From Larix sibirica (lineage: Eukaryota > Streptophyta > Pinopsida > Pinales > Pinaceae): 16,663 nt of DNA. The notes below the pieces were generated by a model. That model ran no database searches. It was given only the letters and a program-made list of their open reading frames with translations, and was not told the DNA's origin. Positions 1 through 8,707 of this stretch are shown here, one piece after another. The number at the start of each line of letters is the position of its first letter. Position 1 is the first letter of the stretch. The position numbers were made by a program, and so were the translations under genes. The stretch spans positions 1 through 16,663 of the forward strand of contig NWUY0300093556.1 of NCBI GenBank assembly GCA_004151065.3, read 5' to 3'.

Positions 1-137
1 AATTATTTAGTTCATTTCTTGATTTTGATAGAGTAGTGATAGGAGTTGTTTTCACACTCCACCCGGCTGTACTTTTGAGCACCATTGACCTATTTATTGT
101 GGTCATTAGTTGGACATTAATAAAAATTTAAATTATC

Positions 138-311
138 TTATTTAAACAGCTGCCATGAAACCCCACCAATTGCCAATGTCAGGAGGAGCCAATAGTGAAA
201 CTGATCCCTGTCCAATTCAATGAATGCAGATTGAAGTGATGTTTCACTTGCAATCTCCGAGGGACTTGGGCCATTGCCAAGTAGTGAAGCCTTAAACAGT
301 TTGGATGCTAT
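138..311 (-). CDS. Putative 3'-terminal exon of unknown gene with hydrophobic C-terminal tail
   Basis: The minus strand is open for 57 codons from 311 to a TAA at 138-140. The end of the frame reads roughly SLQSAFIELDRDQFHYW, then a hydrophobic run LLLTLAIGGV, then SWQLFK and stop. This would give a polar stretch followed by one membrane-spanning segment and a very short tail, as in C-tail-anchored proteins. An AATAAA motif lies about 40 nt past the stop (93-98). An in-frame TGA at 312-314 means the frame must begin after a splice acceptor; AG dinucleotides at 309-308 and 292-291 are candidates, preceded by T-rich sequence on that strand. I do not recognise the protein. It could be the last exon of another gene, an alternative terminal exon of the phosphoglycerate mutase gene, a gene fragment, or chance. 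Confidence 0.3.
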   Translation of the reverse strand: MASKLFKASLLGNGPSPSEIASETSLQSAFIELDRDQFHYWLLLTLAIGGVSWQLFK

Positions 312-314
312 TCA

Positions 315-375
315 ACATATCAGGATGTGAAACTAAAAGTGAAACATATCAGGAAAATAAAGTAAAAGTGAAACT
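315..375. repeat. Short tandem duplication, ~29 bp unit, two copies
   Basis: The string acatatcagga begins at 315 and again at 344, and both copies run on to aaaagtgaaac. The second copy differs by a few bases. It lies directly upstream (on the minus strand) of the exon-like frame at 138-311. Confidence 0.55.
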
Positions 376-660
376 ACGAATGTGTTAAGTCTTGAGGATT
401 ACTGTACTCATTAGTCTATTTGCATTTTCAACAAAGTATCCCTCAATTCTGAAACATTTTTCCAATAATAATATACATTTTTTTGGCTTTATTGAAAAGT
501 TCAATATTTTCAAAACATGCAACTATGAACTAGAAGTAACAACTAACAACACTATTCGACAGCTTTCCTTGCACTTCATACCAGGGTAGCCAAATAAAAC
601 AGTGAACTGCCCAACCAAAATTATTAAAGCTGACTTCATTTTGAGAATTTGGACTCCAAC

Positions 661-884
661 CTTTTTCCTGCGGTGCTGAGTCATTGCAAGCATAGCAGTC
701 ATCTGAGCCCGAACCAATGCAGAAGTAAATATGACGTCAACAGGAATATTGCTTATCCTCCTTCCAGCTTCAACAGCTTCTTCTACCCCTCTTTGTGTCA
801 ATGGTACATCAACACACCCTGTAAACAAATTTTTCTCATTCCACAGCGACTCCCCATGACGAATCAAAATCAAGGCTGCTTCAG
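661..884 (-). CDS. Phosphoglycerate mutase (2,3-BPG-dependent type), exon 2, catalytic RHG exon
   Basis: This exon encodes 74 residues starting EAALILIRHGESLWNEK, the signature of the cofactor-dependent phosphoglycerate mutase branch of the histidine phosphatase superfamily. These enzymes interconvert 3- and 2-phosphoglycerate. The RHG histidine (about residue 102 of the predicted precursor) is the one that becomes phosphorylated. NLFTGCVDVPLT and RAQMTAMLAMTQHRRKK are strongly conserved in plant plastid-type homologues. The acceptor is tttGCAG|CTGAAGCAGCC at 885-887. With exon 1 it recreates KKS-S-EAALI, a phase 1 junction. After HRRKK the family continues VPI, and the sequence diverges exactly at AAAAAG|GTTGGA, so the donor is placed at 659-660. 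The donor is weaker than consensus. The rest of the mutase domain is beyond the left edge. The exon itself is intact. Confidence 0.93.
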
Positions 885-2783
885 CTGCAAAACCCAAAAG
901 GGCCAGGAAAGGAATTAGAATTAATGATAGATCCACTGTATAGGCTAATTCCTACTCCTTGGTCCTAAAACAATATTCAGAAACAGTTTCATGTTTGTAT
1001 CATCAACATAACTAAGCAAGATGGAAACACTAGAATATTTCATTATGTTTCTCTTTCAGGAAATAAGTCAACATGTTTTTGTTTCATGGAAAGGCATGCT
1101 CTATGGAAAGCCAAATGTAAAAAAATTTAGGTTCAAACGAAGTTGCTGTAAAAAACTATGTTACCAGAAACAAGCAACAGGAAACAGAACAAGAAACAAG
1201 AGTGGTACGATAAACAAAGTTTCACTTGCAAGAAAACTTCACATACAAGAAACAAGGAGAGAGAAAAAAACAATGAAGGTGAGCAGGGAGATCACAGAGC
1301 CCAGATATAGTAAAATGCAGTCTAGGTTGTCAACTGTCTTGATTAGCGGCTCAAGTAAGTTTGTTTAGTTGGTAAACAGGGCCTTGGTTAGTTTGTATGC
1401 CAAGAGGTATTTAATACAACCAAAAGACTCCTATCAAGACCTCTTCAGTAAGGCCTAAATATTTGATAATTTAGGTTGGTCTTCCACCCAAATCAAAAAA
1501 ATTATCAAATCCCCACTGCTTTAAAGTTTACACAAAGAAAGCTGGAAACAGAGAAACAGAGGACCCACTTCACAAACTACAATTAATGAGCAGTTAAACA
1601 AATACAAATATAGTAAAATGGAAATAGGAAGAGGTTAATCAAATGCCACAACAACATAGAAAAAATTGAAAATTTATAATGAAATTATGCATAAAAAATC
1701 TGCCCCAACACCTTGAATTGCAAATTACGTTATAATTATGGAACAGAGCCAAGATTAAAGTGAATTTACTGTGGAAATGAATTTCCGGTGCTTGAAAAGG
1801 TGGGGAAGACAACAAACTGGTTAAAAGGGATTGGACCCCTGCTTAAAGGGGATTGGACCCCAGTTTCACCGCCACTAAAATATTATCCATCACTCTCTGA
1901 AAGCTCTTATTCCAGGGTCCCATCACTGGTTCTCTTGACATGCAGAGCTGGAAAGGAGGCCGAGAACAGAATAAGGACAAAAATCTCCATCCTCTGACAC
2001 AGTGACGGCCAACGGAAGAACATTTCTGGACTGAAACCTACTTCATTCATGGCTGAAGGAAGGTAATAAGTTATGTAGTGTTATTTCCCCATGGCCAGGA
2101 ACCACACCAAGCCAGCCTTATTCCCCTTATTTCTCCCCTTCGTATGGCTCAGTGGCTACTCTGATCTGAATTCAAAACCATAAACCATCTTCATGGAATC
2201 AAAGGGCAAAGGTACTTCGACAGGTAAATTATTTTCGGCACTTGAAAATTCAGAAACGGACCTAAAAAATGCGAGCCATTTTGTGAGAAATGGTTTCAGA
2301 GCTTCAGAAACGGGAACGGATGTAGAAAACGCCATTTTGCGTTCCATCTCCGTTTCTGGACCGTTTTTAAGGAGAAACGAATGACGCCGTTCCGTTCAAG
2401 GTAACACAGGTAAAAAATGCACTCAATAACCCCAAAATCAGAAAGTGAAAGGTTTCCATTCACTCAAGGCAAGGCTAGCATGGGACCATCCAAAACACAA
2501 ATAGAACTTTATATAGGGATAAGAAATACATGTAAATGCAAATCAAAGAATGCATAGATGAACTGAGTCGGGGGTTGCCCGATCATGAAGTTTGATGTTG
2601 CACAATGAACATTTCATAACATACTAGATAAAATCCGAAGTATCACCAGCAGATCCCACTCTATACTGCCCTCTAATTCATTCACCTAAGGGTTATGAAA
2701 CAGACCAGATTCATTACAAGGATGTCAATCTTAGGGGCACTGGAACATTTAACGCCCTGATCTGGAACCTAACTCTGACTTAC
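885..2783 (-). other. Intron 1 of the phosphoglycerate mutase gene
   Basis: This 1899 bp intron has a consensus GTAAGT donor (2778-2783) and a TTTTGCAG acceptor (885-887). It interrupts a serine codon (T|CT) just before the conserved EAALILIRHG block. It is AT-rich and I see no other supported gene in it. It holds a 22 bp near-tandem repeat at 1821-1861. At 2190-2400 both strands happen to be open over about 60 codons, which I regard as non-coding. Confidence 0.88.
1821..1863. repeat. Tandem duplication, ~22 bp, two copies
   Basis: Two adjacent copies of ttaaa(a)gg(g)gattggacccc start at 1821 and 1843. The repeat is inside intron 1 of the mutase gene. Confidence 0.6.
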
Positions 2784-3060
2784 ATGATTTCTTTGGAGGT
2801 TCGTTTGAATACTTTGAGGACGAGAAAACTGGATCCAAAACAGGAGAAGCCTGAGCTGATATCACGCAAGTTCTTCCATACTTTCTTCCAGTAACCGAAG
2901 CAACCGGCCTGATCGTCGCTATTAAATCATAAGTTACACTTTTCCTCTTTAAACATGACAGAGATGCCGTGCTCGGCGAGTCGTTGAAGCAGGATAGATT
3001 ATTGTGTGCATTGTAAGCCTGAGTAGTAGCACGAGCAGGTTGTAAACTTGCAGCAGCCAT
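2784..3060 (-). CDS. Phosphoglycerate mutase, exon 1: start codon and plastid transit peptide
   Basis: The exon codes 92 residues plus one base, starting MAAASLQPAR. It is rich in Ser, Thr, Ala, Arg and Lys and poor in acidic residues over the first 65 or so, as expected of a chloroplast transit peptide. The segment before the junction, ending SNEPPKKS, corresponds to the variable linker before EAALILIRHG in plant homologues. The donor TCAT|GTAAGT is a perfect consensus. I chose the ATG at 3058-3060 because the upstream in-frame ATG (3073-3075) lies inside what reads as a splice acceptor, tgtttGCAG|GATGG. The enzyme is therefore probably plastidic rather than the cytosolic cofactor-independent form that dominates plant glycolysis. 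Localisation is inferred from composition only. Confidence 0.85.
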
Positions 3061-3061
3061 C

Positions 3062-4069
3062 CTGCAAACATGCATATAAAAACTATAATGACCACAGCTC
3101 TCGATCCTCTGCCTACTTTACACTCTCAATAAGTACATGATAATAAATAACTCTGTAATTCCTTCCCAGAGAAAAAAAAGAAACTCAACAAATTATAACA
3201 AAATTCAAAATTATATAAGAAAGGATCAAACTTGGATTTTTTTCTAATGATCGAGCTTTAGTACAAGATCTGATAAGCGAATTAGCTCATACAAGATCTA
3301 AAAACCAGAACCTAACAAACATTTACAGATCAAAACAAATTATAAATGCTAAACACAAAAAATGACAATACATTTTCACAACTTCAAGTAAAGCTAAAAT
3401 TCTCTTTTCCCATAATATGTCTAGGGAGCAAGCAAGCTAAAATTCTCCTTTTCAGAATATATCTAGGGAGCAAGCTAAGATTATCTTTTGCTAGAAGATA
3501 TCTAAGGGACAAGCAACTAAAACAAGCTTTTTCTAATCAAAATGTGAACGATCATTCGGTCATTTTTACGAAATTTGAATGAAGTACAAAATCTTTACAT
3601 CTTTTCACTTCAAACGAAACTAAAATTCGTTTTCCAGGATATCACCACAGGTGAACATTCGGGGATTAATGATTCAAATTACAAAATGCACAAATCCTTT
3701 AGCAATCCTAACATAACATGAACAAATTTACGAGAATATCACCCGATCTACCCAGATTTTGTCAAAATCCCCTAAATGCTAGTAGTTCCACCTCCGAAAG
3801 AGAACAAAACGACTTCATATTCATCAAAATAAAACTCCAACGCCTTAAAAGCTGAAAATTTAAATCTCCGAATGTAACCCTCACACAATTCCTTTAAAAA
3901 ACCCGTACAAATTCAAAATAACAGTCCCCAACCATAAATTTTAGAAATCTCTGCAACTCGCAGGGCCGTTACCTCACAAAAAAGCGACTGATCAACGATT
4001 TCTTTAGTGCATTCACCGAAATGACCAGGAAAAAAGCAGCATTTGCCGTTAATGTTCAGAAATCCTTAC
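3062..4069 (-). other. Probable 5'UTR intron of the phosphoglycerate mutase gene
   Basis: A plausible acceptor (ATATGCATGTTTGCAG at 3062-3077) lies one base before the chosen ATG. Upstream on the minus strand are good donors: CACG|GTAAGG with GT at 4068-4069, and GAG|GTAACG with GT at 3971-3972. The region between is AT-rich, unlike the GC-richer DNA on its right. It contains a three-copy tandem repeat at 3392-3515. Which donor is used cannot be settled by eye. No protein-coding exon is seen in it. Confidence 0.5.
3392..3515. repeat. Three-copy imperfect tandem repeat, ~38-43 bp units
   Basis: Units begin agctaaaattctcttttc (3392), agctaaaattctccttttc (3435) and agctaagattatcttttg (3473). 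Each ends in a variant of atatctagggagcaagca. Copies 1 and 2 are closest; copy 3 is more diverged. The array lies in the probable 5'UTR intron of the mutase gene. Confidence 0.75.
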
Positions 4070-4390
4070 CGTGTAGTCTTTACGACGGCGTTGGCTCGAT
4101 CAAATCCGGTACTCTGAAAACATTTATCGTCTTACACACAAATGAACTCCTCTCAGGATGCGCAGTTCAGCACAATGGAGATTTAAAGTCAAGGCGGAGA
4201 GACAGAGACGACCTGCTTTGTAAACACCGCCCTTACATTTACAAAACTCGCCCAAGGGCTCTCATACTTCTCTACCAGCACAAAATCCGATCGTTGGACG
4301 TATGTACGAGAGCGAGACCGGGAATACGTTTCTCTTTACGGCGTATACGCAGGAAATTACGGGAGATTACGGTTGGTAGCGGGTAGGTTG
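4070..4390 (-). promoter_or_regulatory. Probable first (5'UTR) exon and transcription start zone of the mutase gene
   Basis: This stretch is clearly more GC- and CpG-rich than its flanks. On the minus strand it ends in a good donor (CACG|GTAAGG). It fits an untranslated first exon upstream of the transit-peptide exon. The start point cannot be fixed. A plus-strand open frame across 4021-4386 has no recognisable domain and is treated as chance. Confidence 0.4.
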
Positions 4391-4455
4391 CTCCGGTCAA
4401 ATGGGACTTGGTAAGCGATGGAACGGTGGATACTGGGATTTTGTTTTGGTCTTTG

Positions 4456-4726
4456 ATATTCCACGTGGCCTTTTATTTTGAACAAGTATAAAATATTCTT
4501 TCACTGGTTAAATTATTCCCTAAGCAGACTCTTTTTAAAGCTGGATAACTAAATTTATTCTTTAATCAAATTTTAAAAATAGGTTAACACTAATATTCCA
4601 CCTGGCGTTTTATTTTGCGCAAATATATAATTTTTTCACTGGTTAAATTATTCCCCAAGCAGACTCTTTTTAAAGCTGGACAGCTACATTTTTTTTTTAT
4701 TAAATTTTAAAAATAGGTTAATATCA
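4456..4726. repeat. Tandem duplication, 137 + 134 bp units, in the mutase promoter region
   Basis: Unit 1 (4456-4592) and unit 2 (4593-4726) both run from atattccac through ttttattttg, tcactggttaaattattcc, aagcagactctttttaaag to aaattttaaaaataggtta. They differ by scattered substitutions and small indels. Unit 1, nearer the gene, keeps an intact G-box; unit 2 does not. Confidence 0.9.
4461..4468. promoter_or_regulatory. Palindromic G-box (CCACGTGG)
   Basis: A perfect CACGTG core with flanking C and G lies about 80 bp upstream of the GC-rich probable first exon of the minus-strand mutase gene. G-boxes bind bZIP and bHLH factors in plant promoters. AT-rich motifs able to act as TATA elements (for example 4469-4479 and 4484-4493) are adjacent on the same side. 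In the neighbouring duplicate unit the site reads CCACCTGG, so it is lost there. The regulatory role is inferred. Confidence 0.45.
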
Positions 4727-4990
4727 ATATTGTCAAATTGGAGTGCAAGTTTAAATTTTAATTAAAATCTTATTTTGTAATATATTTGTTTCTTATTTAT
4801 TATTATTTATTTAATTTTTTTTTACTTATTAAATTAAAAATTAAAAAATTTGATAAATCTATGTTAATTAACATAAAAACATATAATTTAAAATTAATTA
4901 ATTATTTTTTAGTTCTTTAAAATATATTGCCTTTATGCTAACATGAAAAATAACTTTTGGCACATCAAATATAACATCACTCCACATTGA
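4727..4990. other. AT-rich intergenic DNA without recognisable genes
   Basis: The stretch is mostly A/T runs with stops in all frames. I see no gene, RNA or mobile-element signature. Confidence 0.7.
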
Positions 4991-5140
4991 ATGTCACGCC
5001 TTTATGGGTCCTCTATTACTTTTGAAAGTTTTCTCTATAATAATGGCAAGTGTTTATAATTTTTTTTGCAATGTCACTCTTTTATGGATCCTCTTTACTT
5101 ATAATTGATCTCTATAATAATGACGTGTTTATACTTTTTT
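4991..5140. repeat. Imperfect tandem duplication, ~70-80 bp units
   Basis: Both units share atgtcac(g/t)c(c/t)tttatgg(g/a)tcctct, then tctataataatg and gtgtttata. They start at 4991 and 5071. The second copy is about 10 bp shorter. Confidence 0.75.
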
Positions 5141-5175
5141 CTAAAAGTGAAAAAATATATTCTATTTAAATTCTT

Positions 5176-5268
5176 ATTAACTAAAAGACAAACTTCCATG
5201 AAAATTCTATGTTTGACACATATCAACTATATTTCTCATTAACTAAGATGAAAGTTCTATGTGTGACC
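5176..5268. repeat. Diverged partial tandem duplication
   Basis: The phrase attaactaa, followed by atgaaa-ttctatgt-tgac, occurs at 5176 and again at 5238. The second copy is shorter. It is weaker than the neighbouring duplications. Confidence 0.45.
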
Positions 5269-5400
5269 TTTTAATAGGAATATTCAACGAGATTAATCAT
5301 AATTTTTCTCACCAAATTGTATTTATAAACTTGGCTTTTTTACATTATTTTCTCAGTGTTTATTTGCTAGGGATTTTTTTAATTTAGGAGAATAATTAAT

Positions 5401-5620
5401 GGGTTGGGATTAGTTGGTAAGACTAGGATAAAATCCAATTAATTGTTATTATAAGCCATAAGTTAGTGACAAGAGCATGCAAGTAGGTATCTAGCAAGCA
5501 ACTTATGACTTAGCAAGAGTTGAGACATTTGAAAATACACCCAAGATAGGGTCTCACTCAAGGGAAGCATCTACCCTTCTAGCCTTATGATGCCAATGTT
5601 TGATTGGGGATTTGAATCCC
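5401..5620 (+). repeat. tRNA-promoter-like repeat segment, possibly a degenerate SINE
   Basis: The left end, gggttgggattagttggtaag (5401-5421), resembles the D-arm/A-box region of a tRNA. The right end, ggggatttgaatccc (5606-5620), resembles a T-arm/B-box. They are about 190 bp apart, much more than the usual 25-50 bp, and I found no target-site duplication. It may be a rearranged SINE or simply a dispersed plant repeat. Confidence 0.25.
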
Positions 5621-5740
5621 AAGTGGGGAGAGTGTAAAACTTACCTCCAATAGAAAATCATGCTTGTTGATGGTTTGCATTTTTTTTCGTTTCAAATTTT
5701 GTTTAGCTAGCACATTAATTAAAAACTATTGGATTTTATG

Positions 5741-6025
5741 CTAACATCGATGTATTTTTGGCTCAATTAAAGGGACTGGTGCCCTCTCCTCATCTAAATT
5801 GTCCACCTCATGCCTTTTCTTCACCCTTTTAGTGGAACAATCAATCACGGACACTTGCAGTCATGGGTTTGTCTTCGTAGCCATTTTTATATAAGTGTCT
5901 GCATCTCCCATCTCAATGTGTGGGCTATGGTCATTCACTGAAGTTCTAGGGATGGATACCTCTTGATATGAAGGTAGAGCCACGTAGTGGTGACTCAACA
6001 CCCAATCTACCAAGTCGGTTATTCT
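5741..6025 (-). pseudogene. Weak decayed coding remnant, unknown
   Basis: One minus-strand frame is open from 6025 to 5741 except for a single TGA (5861-5863), giving 54 and 39 codons in phase. The translation has a protein-like mix, including DLVDWVLSHHYVALP and STKRVKKRHEVDNLDEERAP. I recognise no family. It may be the remains of a transposon or host gene, or chance. Confidence 0.2.
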
Positions 6026-6317
6026 TCAACTAGTTTTTAATGGTGTAGTCTAAATATTCTACGTTTTCAACCTTTTCTAAGTATATTTTCCATCTTGTTT
6101 TGTTCAGAGTCCCGTTGGAAATATCTAAAAATTCTTAGAATCACATAAATTAGCTATAGAAATTGCATAATCTAGGTGCCATGGGGTATTTGAGGGTGTT
6201 TAATCTATTTATGGATTCAAAAACACAATTTGAACACTTTCAAATTTAGATTTTACCAAAAATAATTTACTGGTCAAAACCCACAAGAAAGTCCAAAATG
6301 TAGAATAAATAAATTGC

Positions 6318-6337
6318 TCCACACACACACATATATT
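6318..6337. repeat. Target-site duplication, left copy (LINE 3' side)
   Basis: tcc, five ac units and atatatt form a 20 bp string directly next to the LINE's A-tail (seen as T7 on the plus strand, overlapping 6336-6342). It matches 12492-12509 except for one extra ac unit. Confidence 0.8.
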
Positions 6338-6899
6338 TTTTTAGACAAAAACGAGTATGGTGTTATATTAAGAAAACAACGATTGGATCATTGGAACATA
6401 TACAAAATTTTGGCTTATATAAATGCCAGTCAGTTCTAAGTTTGCAGCAATCATAAATATCATATTTAGATAACTAGAATAATCATGTCCCTTTCCAAAC
6501 CAACACCACCATCGGGAGCTTTGACGCTAGAGCCACAAAGAGGCAGGCCATAACAGAATTCCAATTCACCAACTCACAGACAAAGGGACCATCTTCTCGA
6601 TTTACCCAGAGAATGAATAATCATCTGTAGAAGCTACCAACAACTACATGATGATTTAAGCGCCTTAACCTAAGACAACGCGCCTATCCTCCATCAGAGC
6701 TGTGGAGATAATCTGCATAAATGGCGTCGATCTACAGATGCGTTGGAGGATCCATGGCTGACCATTTGTCCTTTGTTGCAGGCTCAAGTGAATAACCTTT
6801 TCATACATGCAATCCTTCGTATGATTCTCCATCTTAGTGGAGATGGACTCCTTATGCGGCGTGATTAACATATAGCTCATTTTTGTTAAGATGGATTGC

Positions 6900-7290
6900 C
6901 TCGTTGGCGGCATATCTGCCTTAGAATTCAGTTCGCACATAATATGAAAGAACTTAAGATTCCGGAAAGAGCGAGAGATAGCTTTGATTTTTTGTAGGAG
7001 TCTAGCTAATTTCAAATTTTTGAAATGGCTGGTTGTATTCATGGCTTGAATTATTAATCGAGAATCGCCGAAAACCAGAGCTTCATCCACGTCAAGGCAT
7101 TTCAGTTGTTTCAATCCTTGCCACAAGCCATGGGATTCTTCCATATTGTTTGTTTCGATTCCAATGTTCCGGGAATAATTTATTTCAGTATTTTCCTCGA
7201 GATTGTAGATAACCCCTCCCCCTCCTGCAGCCCCAGGATTCCCTTTCGAAGCTCCATAAAAATAAAACTTGTAGAATTTCCTTTCCTTCC
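6900..7290 (-). pseudogene. RNase H domain at the C-terminus of LINE ORF2
   Basis: The frame reads KFYFYGASKGNPGAAGGGGV, then ETNNMEESHGLWQGL, ALVFGDSRLIIQAM and FHIMCELNSKADMPP. In active RNases H the first motif is FDGAS; here the catalytic Asp is Tyr (TAT at 7256-7258). The Glu after NN, the Asp of GDS and the last Asp (KADMPP) are kept. The NNxEE..GLWxGL and VFGDSxLII pattern suits the archaea-like RNase H acquired by some plant L1 elements. The domain removes RNA from the RNA/DNA hybrid during reverse transcription. The open frame runs on to a TAG at 6665 with no further motif. Confidence 0.82.
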
Positions 7291-7659
7291 TCCAATTGTC
7301 AAATTGAGATTGATCAAGCCTTATCTTCTAGACTTCATGCTACCGGATTGCAGGAGCAATTCTAGCAGTTGAAACTTTAAATGATGATAACCAATATGAT
7401 TCTTCTAATCAAAGAGGAAGCTTGTTATAAGGAAGGGAATGCACCTGAAGACAGTCTCCCATAACTGCCTGAACTTTGGATGCCACTTGCGCTGGAGTGT
7501 GATCAATTTCTCTAAAAATTCTTTTGTTCTGCTCCAACCAAATTTCTCAAACTATAAATTTTGGCAGAGTTAACCAATAGTGTTTGAAACTAGCCTTTTG
7601 TGATAGAGATCCCAGGTTAATTTGATCCCAAGTGCTGAGAAGCAACGGGATATTGTCTG

Positions 7660-7860
7660 GGAGTGTTACTATGCCAAACAGGGTTCTATCAACCAATTCC
7701 AAACTTCCATAGTGAAGGGGCATTTTAGAAACATATGTGCAAGGGTTTCTTTTCTCTCTCGGCATAGTGTAAAATGGAAGGGACTAGCAAACCCCCTTTT
7801 TTCCAAATTGTCTCCAGTGAGGATGTTTCCATGAGCTAGAGTCCATAGGAACATATCCAC
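7660..7860 (-). pseudogene. zf-RVT segment of LINE ORF2
   Basis: The frame reads MDMFLWTLAHGNILTGDNL, then KRGFASPFHFTLCRERKETL and AHMFLKCPFTMEVWNWL. This is the zinc-finger-like domain found after the reverse transcriptase in plant non-LTR elements, with the Cys...His-x4-Cys pattern visible. The frame breaks just after it, and the overlapping frame 7547-7765 carries the continuation only in part. Confidence 0.75.
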
Positions 7861-8136
7861 TTTGGGTAGACTTTTGTAGTTCCAGATTCGATTCCAAACA
7901 ACAAGATTTTCTGGGACATTTGGGATTGCAGAGAAGCGGTTGTATCCTTTAGCAGAGGTGTAAGAGTCTGAATTAGTACCCCATCCTCTTTTGTCTTTTG
8001 TTGATTTTGCAATGGGCTCTAAACCTTGCAGAAAGGAGAGGAATTGAGCTTTTTATTTTGACAAATGGGGAGGGAAATCGAGAATGTTCTAGTTTTCCCA
8101 AGTGAATGGTGGTTCAGTATTCCATCTTGAGATAGC

Positions 8137-8660
8137 TCATAAGGTATTAAGGCCTTGAGTTTCCATCCATGCCCCAAAGCTCCGAATTACAGGAGCAAAG
8201 GCTAGGGGAGGATTTCCCAGAATAGAATCCTTCCATATGCTGATTTGCTTTCCATTACCTGGGATCCAGGTCAAATCTATTCTAAACAGAGGAAGCACTT
8301 TTTCAAAGAGAGTAAAGATAGGTGAGCCTTTTTTGACAATAAGATCATTGTCCAAGTAGCGCATTCGAGTGCCTGAAAAGTATTTTCTCCTGAGAACCTC
8401 GCTGCTCGAGGAGGTCGTATTTTCTATCAAGTTCCAGATAATTTTGGCTCCCAAGGCTGAGTTCTGGAATTTAAGGTGATGGATCTGTAACCCCCCCTCC
8501 TGGATAGGCTTTTTGATCTTTTTCCAGCTTAGTAGCGTGAATTTTTCCCCTCGTTGCTTTTCCTTCCTTGCCACAAAAAATTTCGAAGTAGGTTGTCGAT
8601 TAAGGACATAATTTTGGCAAGTGCTAACAGGATGGAGATTTGATATATTAGAAGGCTACT
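8137..8660 (-). pseudogene. Reverse-transcriptase-distal region of LINE ORF2
   Basis: After a frame change near 8745 the sequence reads SWGVVWLNLAGKVALIKYVL, then NLLRNFLWQG and ending SFGAWMETQGLNTL. The block LAGKVxLIKxVLSSL...Y and RNFLWxG is typical of the thumb/linker region between the RT and zf-RVT in plant LINEs. It ends at a stop at 8137-8139. Confidence 0.75.
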
Positions 8661-8707
8661 CAAAACATATTTGATTAACGCCACTTTCCCTGCCAAGTTG
8701 AGCCAAA

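Noticed and set aside
523-660. Extension of the mutase frame beyond HRRKK
   Set aside because: After AAAAAG|GT the translation no longer resembles the family, so it is intron read-through.
1021-1368. 115-codon plus-strand open frame
   Set aside because: It is Lys/Arg/Thr-rich with no domain, lies within the mutase intron and reads like AT-rich chance coding.
2156-2384. Overlapping 63-codon open frames on both strands
   Set aside because: They are mirror frames of the same 200 bp inside intron 1. Neither has a domain, and openness on both strands reflects composition and short repeated gaaacgg motifs.
3061-3075. Upstream in-frame ATG for the mutase (MHVCR extension)
   Set aside because: The extension spans a sequence that reads as a splice acceptor (TTTGCAG|GATGG), and MAAAS is a typical transit-peptide start.
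4021-4386. 121-codon plus-strand open frame in the GC-richer region
   Set aside because: The region is better explained as the untranslated first exon of the minus-strand mutase gene. The translation is Arg-rich and shows no family.
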